Notes: a model not told the origin generated them from the letters alone. Counted from the stretch's first letter, positions 53,850-62,893 are shown. The stretch: DNA of 64,000 nucleotides from Klebsiella grimontii (GCF_900200035.1 NZ_FZTC01000019.1:248001-312000); one strand, 5' to 3'. Translations and numbers: made by a program.

Positions 53850-54004
53850 CGTTTTATTGATTAAGGTATATTTACGTTATTTTTACACTGGCGAAAATCA
53901 ACCTAATTGATTGATTTAAAATGAATAATTTAAGGGGTGAAAGACCTTTAAAATTGTAATTATTAGTGAGGAAGTTTCTCGATTTTTATTAACGTTACGC
54001 GGAT

Positions 54005-54033
54005 ATTGCTGGCGAAAAGTTTCCGCCAGCAAT
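54005..54033 (-). terminator. Hairpin after thiY
   Basis: ATTGCTGGCG / CGCCAGCAAT, perfect 10-bp stem with a 9-nt loop, nine bases beyond the thiY stop codon. No U-run follows. Confidence 0.55.
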
Positions 54034-54041
54034 GGCATGAC

Positions 54042-54977
54042 TCAATGCAGCTCAACCGCATAATTCGTTAAAGGTGTGACTTTTTTCACCAACTTATTGT
54101 TATATAAAAACTGTTCATAAGCTTCATAGCGAGGTTTATCCAGCGCCGCCGGATCGCTGGCAAACAGAGGAAGGGTTTTCAGCCATGCCTGCTTGTTCAG
54201 TTCGGTATTGAGCTCGGGATGCGCGGCGGCAAACGCCTGCCAGGTCTCCTGAGGATGGGCGCGCAGGTAAGCGACGCCTTTTTGCAGCGCCTTGAGGAAC
54301 GCCTTAATCTTCGGCGCGTTTGCTTCATCACGATTCGCGACAATCACCAGCTCGTCGTAGGCCGGTACGCCGTAATCCTCGACGTTCATCACCTGCGGAG
54401 CTTTCCCCTGTAGCTTCAGCTCCAGCGCTTCGATATTACGATAGCCGCCGATGACCGCATCGACCTGGCCGGCCAGCAGGGCGCTGGTCAGCTGGAAGTT
54501 CACGTTGATGAGCTTGATGCTTTTGGGGTCGATGTGCGCGTGCTGCGCCATGGTGGCCAGCGTCGCCTGTTCGATACCGCTCACCGAGTAACCCACTTTT
54601 TTGCCTTGCAGATCGGCGGGGGATTTGATGCTTTTATCCAGCGCGATCACCGTGTTCAGCGGTGAATTAATCAGGGTGCCGACGCGGACCAACGGCAGCC
54701 CTTCATCAGCAAAAAAATGGACCTGCGGCTGGTAGGTAATCGCCAGGTCCGCCTGGCGGGCGGCGACTAAGCGCGGCGGCAGCGCCGGGTCGGACGGCGG
54801 CACGATTTTGACGTCCAGGCCCGCCTCTTTAAAGGCGCCGATCTGTTCGGCCACCACGATCGGCGCATGATCGGGGTTGATATACCAGTCCAGCACCAGG
54901 GTGAGTTTCTCGTTGGCCAGCGCCTGACCGCTGAACAGCACGCCAAGGGCCATTCCGCTATAAAGATGTTTACGCAT
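54042..54977 (-). CDS. thiY: Thiamin-pyrimidine precursor binding protein ThiY
   Basis: 311 aa with a signal peptide (cleavage near ALA-NE). NMT1/THI5-like periplasmic binding protein: LTLVLDWYINPDHAPIVVAEQIGAFKEAGLDV, SVSGIEQATLATM and GQVDAVIGGYRNIE. It captures N-formyl-4-amino-5-aminomethyl-2-methylpyrimidine or related pyrimidine pieces. Last gene of the TPP-riboswitch operon with thiX and thiZ. Confidence 0.88.
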   Translation of the reverse strand: MRKHLYSGMALGVLFSGQALANEKLTLVLDWYINPDHAPIVVAEQIGAFKEAGLDVKIVPPSDPALPPRLVAARQADLAITYQPQVHFFADEGLPLVRVGTLINSPLNTVIALDKSIKSPADLQGKKVGYSVSGIEQATLATMAQHAHIDPKSIKLINVNFQLTSALLAGQVDAVIGGYRNIEALELKLQGKAPQVMNVEDYGVPAYDELVIVANRDEANAPKIKAFLKALQKGVAYLRAHPQETWQAFAAAHPELNTELNKQAWLKTLPLFASDPAALDKPRYEAYEQFLYNNKLVKKVTPLTNYAVELH

Positions 54978-55001
54978 GGTTATTCCTTCTGTTTAAAATC
55001 G

Positions 55002-55742
55002 TTATTCCGGCGTCCAGTCGATCAGCCGGTGTAAAAAAGCATCCACCGCCAGCCAGAGCAGGACGGTCAGTACCACCAAAATAAACAGGGCCGCGAAGCA
55101 GATATCGGTTTGCAGGCGGGCGTTGGCGTTAAGCATCACGTAGCCCAGGCCTTCGGCTGAACCGACCCATTCGCCGATAATCGCCCCGATGGGGGCAACG
55201 GCGGCGGCCATCCGCAGGCCGGAACCAAGGGCCGGAAGGGCGGCCATCATGCGAACGTGGCGCAGCTGTGCGCCAAAAGAGGCCCCCATGGTGCGCGCCA
55301 GATCGAGATAGTCGCGGTTAACCCGGCGCAGGCCGTCAAAAAACGCCGAGGTGACGGGAAAGAAAATCACCAGCACCGCCATCATCACCTTGGCGCCCAT
55401 GCCAAAACCGAACCACAGCACCAGCAGCGGGGCGAGGGCAAAGACCGGGATCGCCTGGCTGGTCAGCACCAGCGGCATCAGCCAGCGCTGAAGGCGCGGC
55501 GAGACAATCATGCACAGCGCCAGCGTCACGCCGAGTAGGGCGCCAAGCACGAGGCCGCTGAGGATCTCGCTCAACGTGATCAGCGTGTGTTCGCCGAGGT
55601 ACGAGCGGTTGACCCACAGAGCGCTTGCCACCGCCGAGGGTGAAGGCAGCAGAAAGGCGGGAATGCCGCTGCGGCTCGCCAGCCACCAGAGCAGCAGCAG
55701 GCCGCAGAACACCACGGCGGCGCGAAACAGTTTTGCGCTCAT
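55002..55742 (-). CDS. thiX: Thiamin-precursor ABC transporter permease ThiX
   Basis: 246 aa, about six hydrophobic helices, EAA loop LDLARTMGASFGAQLRHVRMMAALPALGSGL. Overlaps thiZ by four bases at its start. SsuC/TauC-like permease, working with ThiY and ThiZ. Inner membrane. Confidence 0.87.
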   Translation of the reverse strand: MSAKLFRAAVVFCGLLLLWWLASRSGIPAFLLPSPSAVASALWVNRSYLGEHTLITLSEILSGLVLGALLGVTLALCMIVSPRLQRWLMPLVLTSQAIPVFALAPLLVLWFGFGMGAKVMMAVLVIFFPVTSAFFDGLRRVNRDYLDLARTMGASFGAQLRHVRMMAALPALGSGLRMAAAVAPIGAIIGEWVGSAEGLGYVMLNANARLQTDICFAALFILVVLTVLLWLAVDAFLHRLIDWTPE

Positions 55743-56467
55743 CCGTTAGCCCTTATCAGCTGTTGCAGCAGCTCCGCCTGGCTGGCCAACAGCGCCGGAT
55801 CGTCCGGCGCGCGCGGCGGCATGCCGGACAGGCGATGCGCGTCGTCAATCCCGCCGGGAGCGGGGGAAAGGACCAGCAGACGATGGCTCAGGCGGCAGGC
55901 TTCCATCGGGTCGTGGGTAATCAGCACGACGGTGCGGTTCACCAGGAGTTCCGCGGCCAGGGTCTGAATGCGCGTGCGGGTCAGGGTATCGAGCGCAGAA
56001 AAAGGTTCGTCCATCAGCACAATGGGGCGGTCTTCATAGAGCGTGCGCGCCAGCGCCGCACGCTGGCGCATGCCGCCTGAGAGGGCGGCCGGGCGGTCGC
56101 CGGCGCAGTGTTCAAGACCAACCTGTTGTAACAGCGCGGCAACCCGCCGATGGTCTACGCGCTCTCCGCGCAGACGCGCGCCAAGCGAGACGTTGTCGCG
56201 CACGCTTAACCATGGATAAAGCAGATCTTTTTGTCCCATCCACGCCAGCCGTTTATCTATTGGCTGCCCGTCGCTGGCGCGAACGTCACCGGCGGTAGCT
56301 TTTGCCAGCCCGGCGATAATGCGCAACAGGCTGGTCTTTCCAGCGCCGCTGGCCCCCAGCAGCGAAACCCACTGGCCGCCGGGGATAGCGAACGTCAGAT
56401 TGTCGAATATCCGCCGCGCGCCAAAGCGCAGGCTCAGACCGCGCACCTGGATACCGGGCGCCGTCAC
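55739..56467 (-). CDS. thiZ: Thiamin-precursor ABC transporter ATPase ThiZ
   Basis: 242 aa. Walker A GASGAGKTS, LSGGMRQRAALARTL signature, IVLMDEPFSALD Walker B, LITHDPMEA H-loop. Overlaps both tenA and thiX by four bases, so it is translationally coupled. Powers uptake of thiamin breakdown products. Confidence 0.88.
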   Translation of the reverse strand: MTAPGIQVRGLSLRFGARRIFDNLTFAIPGGQWVSLLGASGAGKTSLLRIIAGLAKATAGDVRASDGQPIDKRLAWMGQKDLLYPWLSVRDNVSLGARLRGERVDHRRVAALLQQVGLEHCAGDRPAALSGGMRQRAALARTLYEDRPIVLMDEPFSALDTLTRTRIQTLAAELLVNRTVVLITHDPMEACRLSHRLLVLSPAPGGIDDAHRLSGMPPRAPDDPALLASQAELLQQLIRANG

Positions 56468-57159
56468 GCCGGGCGCTCCGCGACGGCGTTGAGGCCCATC
56501 TGCCAGAAGTTTGCCTCCAGACGCGTGGCGGTGGTGAAAATAGCGCTGAGTTCGGCGAAACGCGCCTCGCCGCCGCGCTGCTGCCAGAGGGTTTCCAGCA
56601 GACCGATGGCGTTATTGACGCCGTTCAGGTAACCCTCATCGCCGTAGTTGCGGATCCAGGAGGCATAAGGATTGGCGGTCAGCCGGGTCGCCGGATCGTG
56701 CAGCAGGCCGAGGCCGATTTCCGCGTAGCCGGCAACGCAGGGCATCAGCGCCGCCAGCAGTTCCAGGGCGTCGCCGGAGTGGCCGATGTCCAGCACGTAG
56801 CGGGTATAGTTAACGGTTTCCACGGCTTCCGCTTCGGCGGCCATCGTCGCTTCATCCAGCCCCCATTCCCTGCAGTAGCCGACGTGCAGCGGCAGCTCGT
56901 CAATAATGGCGTTCATCGACGCGGCGGCGACGCGCATTTCCGCCAGGGTACGCAGCTTGCTGACCAGCAGCGCGTAGCTGCGGGCGAAATGGATCAGAAA
57001 CAGGTAATCCTGCGTCAGATAGCGGCGGAAGGCGGATTCGGGCAGGGTGCCATCGGCGAGCTGGCGCAGGAAGGGGTGGGCGACGTAGTGCTGCCAGTCG
57101 GCGCCGGCCTGCTGACGCAGACGACCATAAATACCCTGGGTAAACGCGGGAAGAATCAC
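56464..57159 (-). CDS. tenA: Aminopyrimidine aminohydrolase TenA (thiaminase II)
   Basis: 231 aa. All-helical TenA fold with the active-site Cys141 in LMPCVAGYAEIG; the acidic IDELPLH segment and YLTQDYLFL blocks are typical. It hydrolyses 4-amino-5-aminomethyl-2-methylpyrimidine to HMP, salvaging thiamin degradation products. First gene behind the TPP riboswitch; AGGAGG before the start. Cytosolic. Confidence 0.93.
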   Translation of the reverse strand: MILPAFTQGIYGRLRQQAGADWQHYVAHPFLRQLADGTLPESAFRRYLTQDYLFLIHFARSYALLVSKLRTLAEMRVAAASMNAIIDELPLHVGYCREWGLDEATMAAEAEAVETVNYTRYVLDIGHSGDALELLAALMPCVAGYAEIGLGLLHDPATRLTANPYASWIRNYGDEGYLNGVNNAIGLLETLWQQRGGEARFAELSAIFTTATRLEANFWQMGLNAVAERPA

Positions 57160-57241
57160 AGGACCTCCTGAAACAAGGGAGATCCGGGCGTGCTGAATGA
57201 AGTGTGAACAGGCAATGGCGCAAAACTGGCGGAAATGCCGA

Positions 57242-57324
57242 CCCGTCCCTTCGCTGGCATGACCCAGATCAGGTTCAAAGGGTTCGGCTTACGCCATCTC
57301 AGCCCTCACGGGACACCCCTCGGT
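57242..57324 (-). ncRNA. TPP riboswitch (THI element)
   Basis: On the minus strand the thi-box parts are all present: GGGGTGTCC start, GGGCTGAGATGG, then AACCCTTTGAACCTGATC and GGGTCATGCCAGCGAAGGGA. This is the thiamin pyrophosphate aptamer. It lies 83 bases before tenA and would repress the tenA-thiZXY operon when TPP is abundant. Confidence 0.97.
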
Positions 57325-57436
57325 TTGGCCCCTGTTATACGACATTCCCTTTTTGATTACAATGCTGTGAATTTGCCGGGAATAGGTGACGTTGTCACTT
57401 TTAAATATCTCAAGAAATGGCTATTGCGCATCGTTT

Positions 57437-57469
57437 GCGCCCGGTGGCGGCTGACGCCTTACCGGGCGC
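57437..57469. repeat. REP element
   Basis: GCGCCCGGT...ACCGGGCGC outer stem (57437-57445, 57461-57469) with inner GGCG/CGCC, the common Klebsiella REP pattern. It lies between the riboswitch region and the Gfo/Idh/MocA gene. Confidence 0.75.
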
Positions 57470-57483
57470 GTATTATCAGAGGA

Positions 57484-58656
57484 TCAGTGAAACGCTACCC
57501 AACTGGCCCCGTTGTCTGCTGAACGAACGCAGCTCTCTACCCAATGCACGCCGAGCGCCCCGGCTTTGGCATCCGGATACCAGAAGTTTTCCAGCAAGGC
57601 CGAATCGCGACGGTCGGTTGCATCCATGGCAATGGCAAAGCGGCGATACAGATTCGACCAGGCCTCAAACAGCCCTTCGGGATGGCCGCCGCCAATCCGG
57701 TCGTCCTGCAGGGCCAGCGGGTCAAGATAGGGCATACCGCGTTCGAGGATGCGCACCGGCTCGCCCTGAATTTCGTAGCGCAGCTGGTTCGGCTGTTCAT
57801 CCCACCACTCCAGGCTAGCTTTCTCCCCGACGATGCGGACTTTCTGTCCGTGCATTGAGCCGCTGTTGACCGCCGAGCACCACATCGACCCTACGGCGCC
57901 GTTGTCGTACTCCATCAGCACATGCGCGTTATCCTCCAGCGGTGCGCGGCTTTTGACAAAACTCTGGCGGGAGCACATCAGGCGAGTGATATTAAGCTTC
58001 GGCGCCATGGTCTCCGCCAGGAACAGCGGGTGGGTGGCCAGATCGCCCAGCACGTAGCTGGGACCAACAAATTTCGGGTCCACCCGCCAGCGGGTGCTGG
58101 GGTTATCCTGCTCTACCGGCTGGTTATGGAAACCGTGGGCGAACTGCATATTGATGATGCGGATCTCGCCCAGCAGCCCCTGTTCAATCATCTGCCGAGC
58201 CTGCAGAATCAACTGATGCCCGGCGTAGCCGTAGGTGACGCCGATGATTTTGCGCTGTTTTTCGCTCAGGGCCACCAGCGCATCGGCCTCTTCGCCGGTA
58301 AAACAGAGCGGTTTTTCACAAACCACATGCAGTCCGGCCTCAAGCGCCGCGCGACAAATGGCGTAGTGGGTGTTATTCGGCGTGGCGATAGAAACCGCTT
58401 CAATGCCGTCTTCCCGCGCCGCTTCTTCGCGAAACAAGGTTTCGTAGTCGGGGTAACAGCGTCCGACGTCCACGCCCAGCTGCTGGCCAAACTCGCGCCC
58501 GCGCTCTGCATCAATATCAAAAGCCCCGGCCAGCAGGGTAAACGATCCGTCGCGCAGCGCCGCGGAGCGGTGAATATAGCCAATCTGGCTGCTTCCGCCG
58601 CCGCCCACCATGCCCCAGCGTAAGGAGCGGCCTACAGGTTTAATACCGTTAATCAT
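57484..58656 (-). CDS. Gfo/Idh/MocA-family oxidoreductase
   Basis: 390 aa. N-terminal Rossmann domain with GMVGGGGSSQIGYIHRSAA (glycine-rich NAD(P) loop) and the family EKPLCFTGEEADALVAL motif. C-terminal domain includes GDLATHPLFLAE with the probable catalytic His. Acts on sugars, inositols or related polyols. Fourteen bases downstream of an isomerase of the IolE type and behind a LacI regulator, so part of a carbohydrate catabolism unit. Substrate not known. Confidence 0.87.
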   Translation of the reverse strand: MINGIKPVGRSLRWGMVGGGGSSQIGYIHRSAALRDGSFTLLAGAFDIDAERGREFGQQLGVDVGRCYPDYETLFREEAAREDGIEAVSIATPNNTHYAICRAALEAGLHVVCEKPLCFTGEEADALVALSEKQRKIIGVTYGYAGHQLILQARQMIEQGLLGEIRIINMQFAHGFHNQPVEQDNPSTRWRVDPKFVGPSYVLGDLATHPLFLAETMAPKLNITRLMCSRQSFVKSRAPLEDNAHVLMEYDNGAVGSMWCSAVNSGSMHGQKVRIVGEKASLEWWDEQPNQLRYEIQGEPVRILERGMPYLDPLALQDDRIGGGHPEGLFEAWSNLYRRFAIAMDATDRRDSALLENFWYPDAKAGALGVHWVESCVRSADNGASWVAFH

Positions 58657-58670
58657 CTGTTTTCTCCCGA

Positions 58671-59594
58671 TTAAAACCCAACGGATCGCAGGTAGCGCAG
58701 GCTTTCCGTGACCGCCTGCAGGCTGCCCTCGACGTTGCGCGGATCGCGCTCTTGCTCAATGGTGATCCAGCCCTGATAGCCGCGCTTGTCGAGAAAGGCG
58801 CGCACCGCCGGATAGTCAATGGCGCCGCTGCCAAGCGGGCACATCACCCCCTCCGCACAGGCCGAGAAGAAGTCGATGCCGCGGGAAATCACGCTAGCGA
58901 ACACCTGCGGGTCAACATCTTTAAAATGCAGGTAGTCAAGGCGGTCAAAATGGCGATCCAGCCAGCTGATGGGGTCCATGCCCGAATAGTAGAGGTGGCC
59001 AGTGTCGAGACACAAACCGGCCACCTCATGGGGAATCTGCGTCGCCAGCAGGTCGATTTCATCGGCAAACTCGATGCAGCCGCCGGCGTGAGGATGGATA
59101 ACCGGACGCACGCCGTACTCCTGCCACGCCAGTTTGCTGATAGTGATAATGTGGTCGATCATCCGCTGCCAGTCGGCGGGTGACAGACGGGGGGCCAGCT
59201 CGCCGCGTCCGGCATATTTCGCCCGCTGCGGATTGCCGAAATCAATAATGACCAGATAAGGCGGCTGGAAGGGGTTACCCGGCGTCTTTTCCGCTGACGG
59301 CACCTGCGACAGATTGCGGCAGAGGTTATGCGTCAGTTCGACAATATTCGCGAAGTTCTCTTCGCTGACCAGATCGTCGAAGATCGTTCCGGCAACCAGC
59401 GACAGCCCCTGTTTATTCAGCGCGGCGCTGAGTTCATCGGCCCGGGTCGGCAGATAGCTCCACGGGCCCAGTTCAATGCTTTTATAACCGGCCGTCGCCG
59501 CTTCTTCCAGCACCTTGGGCCACGGCGGCAGGTAAGGGTTTTTGGGATCATCGACGCCCCAGCTGCACGGCGCGTTGGCAATATGTATGGTCAT
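58671..59594 (-). CDS. TIM-barrel sugar isomerase/epimerase (IolE-like)
   Basis: 307 aa from ATG 59594 (AAAAGGAAG upstream; the longer frame has no signal). Xylose-isomerase-like barrel with the IolE-like opening ANAPCSWGVDDPKN and metal-binding acid/His residues in VIHPHAGGCIEF, LCLDTGHLYYSG, and DYLHFKDVD. Probably an epimerase, isomerase or dehydratase of inositol-type compounds. It is in an operon-like row with the following oxidoreductase; the LacI gene is just upstream. Confidence 0.85.
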   Translation of the reverse strand: MTIHIANAPCSWGVDDPKNPYLPPWPKVLEEAATAGYKSIELGPWSYLPTRADELSAALNKQGLSLVAGTIFDDLVSEENFANIVELTHNLCRNLSQVPSAEKTPGNPFQPPYLVIIDFGNPQRAKYAGRGELAPRLSPADWQRMIDHIITISKLAWQEYGVRPVIHPHAGGCIEFADEIDLLATQIPHEVAGLCLDTGHLYYSGMDPISWLDRHFDRLDYLHFKDVDPQVFASVISRGIDFFSACAEGVMCPLGSGAIDYPAVRAFLDKRGYQGWITIEQERDPRNVEGSLQAVTESLRYLRSVGF

Positions 59595-59638
59595 GATGGC
59601 TTCCTTTTCTGATGAGGAGAAAACATGACCAGTATTGA

Positions 59639-59651
59639 ATGAAAATTTCAT
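59639..59651. promoter_or_regulatory. Possible LacI-family operator
   Basis: ATGAAA-A-TTTCAT, a perfect 6-bp palindrome with a one-base centre, 45 bases upstream of the isomerase start. It lies in the 184-base AT-rich gap between the LacI gene and its probable target. A related half-site ATGAAATTT lies at 59662-59670. Binding is inference; most LacI-type operators have a central CG. Confidence 0.35.
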
Positions 59652-59778
59652 ATTCAACAATGATGAAATTTAAATTCTTTGATGGGATTCAAGATTTATT
59701 TTGATAGCATAAATGATGGTTTTTTATCAAATATAGCGCTGAAGCGGAGCGCGGCGGCTTTATCCGCGCCTGCGTCAA

Positions 59779-60813
59779 TCAGAGGTTTTCTTTGGTGAGG
59801 AGGTCAAACGGCTGCAGAGCGTTGATAAACGTCGCCCGCGGCTGGCTGACTGCCTGGATAAAGGCGTTAATTGTCGCCGCAGCGAACTCGCTAAGCCGGT
59901 GCGCAAGCATAAGATCGACGGTGCCGTCGATTAACGCCAGCTCGCCGTTGTCTACCGGGCCATGGCAAATCAGGGTGACCTGGTGCTGGCGTTGACGCGC
60001 GCGCAGGGCGTCGACAATACCTTCCACGCCGCCGCAGGGCGCGTAAATGGCCTTCAGATCCGGGTACTGTTGCAGCATCTCTTCCGTCACCTGGCGCGCG
60101 ACATCGGCACGTTCGTGGCTGCGCACCGGTTCAAGCACACGATCGCCTTTGCCCTGTTCGCGCAGGTAGGAGCGGAAACTTATCTCGCAGCTTTCCTGAC
60201 AAATAAACCGATTATCGCCGACGATAATCCCAATTTCGCCCTCGCCGTGACAGAGCCTGTCCACCGCCCAGCCGGCGGTGCGGCCCGCTTTCTGGTTATC
60301 CAGCCCGATATAGCCGGTACGCTGGGGAATGCTCATATCGGAGAGCAGGGTGAAGACGTGCACCCCTTTATCAATCGCCTGAATGAGGGCATGGCGGATA
60401 AGCGGATTATCCAGCGCCACAATGCCGATAACATCCACTTCAGCGCTCAGGCGGCCGATCGCGGCGGCCATATCGTCGATGGCGTTAATATCATAATGCA
60501 GAAAAACGGGGGCCTGCGTCGGGCTATGCCACGCGAGTGCCGCCTGTTCAAGCGCCTGCGCCAGCTGTTGATAAAACGAGTGTGACGGCTGCAGCAGGAT
60601 AAACCCCATTCTGAGGGCTATCGCCGACTGGCCGGCAGCCAGCCGATAGTGGGATTGCTCAAGCGCGAAGCCTAATCGCCGCGCGGACTCGAGTACTTTA
60701 CGTTCGGTGCTCTCTTTGACGGCGGCCCGTTTATTGAGCACTCTGTCTACCGTCGCAATACCCACTCCGGCGTCTCTGGCTATGTCGGTCATGGTCACTT
60801 TTTTCGCTGACAT
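59779..60813 (-). CDS. LacI-family transcriptional regulator
   Basis: 344 aa. N-terminal LacI helix-turn-helix (VTMTDIARDAGVGIATVDRVLNKRAAVKEST) and hinge, then a periplasmic-binding-protein-like effector domain with DQEK-like YIGLDNQKAGRTAGW. ATG 60813 preceded by AGGAAGAG. Located immediately upstream of the isomerase and oxidoreductase on the same strand, so their likely regulator; effector probably a sugar or inositol. Confidence 0.9.
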   Translation of the reverse strand: MSAKKVTMTDIARDAGVGIATVDRVLNKRAAVKESTERKVLESARRLGFALEQSHYRLAAGQSAIALRMGFILLQPSHSFYQQLAQALEQAALAWHSPTQAPVFLHYDINAIDDMAAAIGRLSAEVDVIGIVALDNPLIRHALIQAIDKGVHVFTLLSDMSIPQRTGYIGLDNQKAGRTAGWAVDRLCHGEGEIGIIVGDNRFICQESCEISFRSYLREQGKGDRVLEPVRSHERADVARQVTEEMLQQYPDLKAIYAPCGGVEGIVDALRARQRQHQVTLICHGPVDNGELALIDGTVDLMLAHRLSEFAAATINAFIQAVSQPRATFINALQPFDLLTKENL

Positions 60814-60981
60814 CGGTCTCTTCCTTTGAGGTTATTGATAAAAATCTATCATTATTTGCGCGGGCAAAAAGCGAAGCCACTCAGGGTTTATAAAAAAATG
60901 GCGAAGCGTCTGCTTCATTGAGCTGATATTCAGGCGGCGGGGACTACACTAAGTGCATCACTAATAATGGAACAGGATGCC

Positions 60982-62124
60982 ATGACCTATTCACTCTCGA
61001 GAAAATTCCTCGCCGCCACCTCTGCGCTGCTGCTGCTTTCAATGAGCGCGGTACCGGCTAGCGCCGCTGGCGACAGTACCGATGCCGTCTCTCCGCTCAA
61101 CGCCGCGAATGGCTTAAGCGAAGCGGCAAAGCAGTACCTCCTGCATTATCCCTCCCGCAGCGGCGTTGACGGTAAAACCGCCCGCGAAGATACCGCCGCG
61201 GTATTTATTCCCTTTGGCGCGACGCCGGAAGGGGGGTGGCCTGTGGTGGTCTGGGCTCACGGTACCGTGGGCGTGGCGAACCACTGCGCGCCGTCTTTAA
61301 ACCCGCGCAGCGATCGCGATAAGCAGTATCTGAATACCTGGCTGTCGCTGGGCTACGCGGTGGTCGCGCCGGATTATGCCGGGCTGGGCTCTGCTGGCCT
61401 GCACCATTATCTTAACGCCCGCGGCGAAGCGTGGAGCGTTCTTGATGGCGTTCGCGCCGCCCTGAAGCAGTTTCCGCTTAAGAATGAGCTTATTCTGGTA
61501 GGGCAGTCGCAGGGTGCGCACGCCGCGTTCGCCAGCGCGGGATATCAGCCGGAATATGCGCCGGAGCTGAACGTTCGCGCGACGGTGCTGACCGGTACGC
61601 CTTATTTTGAGAAAGGAACCACCGCCGCCGATGTGCTTCCACCGGCAGCCGGCAAAGCGCCGACCGGAGGCGACCCGAAAATACCCTATATTTTCTATAT
61701 TTATCTGTCTGCCGCCGACAGCAACCCGCAGCTTAATCCGGCTGATTATTTCCAGGATAACGCGCTGCCGCTGCTGAAAGAGGCGAGCAATTTATGCATT
61801 ACGCCGTTAAACGATGAGGTCATGAAGGCCGGTCTTAATGCCGCTAACTCACTTAAGCCGGGAATAGACTCCCTGTTAAACGCCAGCGTGGGCAGCATGC
61901 TTTATCCGACCCTGAAAATCGATCACCCGGTGTTTATCGGTATTGGCGGCGCGGATATCAACGTGCCGACGGCAATGCAAAAACGCTTTGCCGATGCGGT
62001 AAAAAGCGCGGGAACCCGGGCGGAGGTTCATATTTATGCCGGCCTGGATCATAGCGGTACGGTTAACCCGTCTTTACGCGACTCGGTGCCGTTTCTGATT
62101 AAGACGCTGAACGATAAGCGATAG
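60982..62124 (+). CDS. Secreted alpha/beta hydrolase (lipase/esterase-like)
   Basis: 380 aa from ATG 60982 (CAGGA five bases before; ATG 60967 has none). Signal peptide with cleavage near ASA-AG. Alpha/beta hydrolase fold with oxyanion segment VVWAHGTVGV, nucleophile elbow LVGQSQGAHAA (Ser) and late His in YAGLDHSGTVNP; the acid is probably in IGIGGADINVP. Resembles secretory lipases of the LIP family. Substrate unknown. Divergent from the LacI gene. Confidence 0.82.
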   Translation: MTYSLSRKFLAATSALLLLSMSAVPASAAGDSTDAVSPLNAANGLSEAAKQYLLHYPSRSGVDGKTAREDTAAVFIPFGATPEGGWPVVVWAHGTVGVANHCAPSLNPRSDRDKQYLNTWLSLGYAVVAPDYAGLGSAGLHHYLNARGEAWSVLDGVRAALKQFPLKNELILVGQSQGAHAAFASAGYQPEYAPELNVRATVLTGTPYFEKGTTAADVLPPAAGKAPTGGDPKIPYIFYIYLSAADSNPQLNPADYFQDNALPLLKEASNLCITPLNDEVMKAGLNAANSLKPGIDSLLNASVGSMLYPTLKIDHPVFIGIGGADINVPTAMQKRFADAVKSAGTRAEVHIYAGLDHSGTVNPSLRDSVPFLIKTLNDKR

Positions 62125-62162
62125 TGCCGGCAGGCCGCCCTGAGCGATGGGGCGGACTTCGA

Positions 62163-62264
62163 TTACCAGTATTTAGGGATCAGATAGCCATACATCACGA
62201 CCGCGACAACAATCATCAACGTAATAATCGCCCAGTCCGCTTTTAGTGATTTTACTGCGTTCAT
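62163..62264 (-). CDS. Small 33-aa membrane protein
   Basis: ORF from ATG 62264 with GAGG upstream to TAA 62163. It starts MNAVKSLKADWAIITLM, has one membrane helix (about residues 11-28) and ends with an aromatic tail (PKYW). Good Shine-Dalgarno and strongly membrane-like content support expression. Similar 30-40 residue single-helix proteins are common in enterobacteria. Function unknown. Divergent from the membrane-protein/sigma pair. Confidence 0.7.
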   Translation of the reverse strand: MNAVKSLKADWAIITLMIVVAVVMYGYLIPKYW

Positions 62265-62323
62265 AAGTTCCTCTTTTTTCAATGAATCATCGGGGAACCT
62301 TACCGCCGCCGCGCGCGATAGAA

Positions 62324-62339
62324 GGTGATGAAGATCACA
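62324..62339 (+). promoter_or_regulatory. Possible CRP-binding site
   Basis: GGTGATGAAGATCACA matches TGTGA-N6-TCACA at nine of ten positions. Lies between the small membrane protein gene and the divergent membrane-protein/sigma-factor pair, 139 bases before ATG 62463. Confidence 0.45.
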
Positions 62340-62462
62340 CATTAAAATTTGTCATACAAATAAAGTGTGTCGATTTTTAAATTTTCTCAGCAATATTTTG
62401 TCCGCTCATTCGTCTACCTCTGCACAGGCTAATATTCACGAGCATTATGAGGTAAACAGAAG

Positions 62463-62888
62463 ATGAGAGATTTCGATATGCACGGTCAGCATCACCATCA
62501 GCGCTTTGGTCGTCACAGAATGGCAAAACCGCTTATTATCGGCGTGGCGTTAATCGCCGTGCTTGGGCTGGTGGTGATGTCGCTGTGGAATGCGCTGCTG
62601 CCGGCAATTCTTGGCGTGAAGAGCATCGGTTTCTGGCAGGCGTTAGGGATTCTGGCGCTGTCGCGGATCCTGTTCGGCGGCCTCGGTTTTCGGCCGGGCA
62701 TGTTTGGCATGGGGCACGCCCGGCGGCGGATGCATGAACGCTGGATGAACATGAGCCCCGAGCAGCGCGAGGAGTTTGCTCAGCGCTTCGGCCGCCGCGG
62801 GCATCACGGCCCCTGCGGCTGGCGTGACCGCCGAGGCGAGCATGGGCCGCAGCAGGAGAGTCCAGCTAAAAACGCGGATCCCGAGTGA
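62463..62888 (+). CDS. Membrane protein preceding an ECF sigma factor
   Basis: 141 aa. His-rich N-terminus (MHGQHHHQRFGRH), one or two hydrophobic helices (about residues 22-50 and 55-72), then a basic, Arg/Met-rich C-terminus (RRRMHERWMNMSPEQREEFAQRFGRRGHHG) reminiscent of metal-sensing tails. Its stop is five bases before the sigma-factor start, so the two are probably coupled. It has no anti-sigma motif but could be a sensor or partner of the sigma factor. Unknown family; the PEQREEFAQRF segment occurs in several small membrane proteins. Confidence 0.75.
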   Translation: MRDFDMHGQHHHQRFGRHRMAKPLIIGVALIAVLGLVVMSLWNALLPAILGVKSIGFWQALGILALSRILFGGLGFRPGMFGMGHARRRMHERWMNMSPEQREEFAQRFGRRGHHGPCGWRDRRGEHGPQQESPAKNADPE

Positions 62889-62893
62889 ACACA

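Larger units (their letters stand above)
53735..54041. other. AT-rich intergenic region upstream of dat
   Basis: 307 bases without a supported gene. It holds the dat promoter (53821-53849), an AATCAA/TTGATT inverted repeat at about 53897-53918, and the thiY-end hairpin (54005-54033). The rest is plain AT-rich sequence with no ORF or structured RNA that I can identify. Confidence 0.6.
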
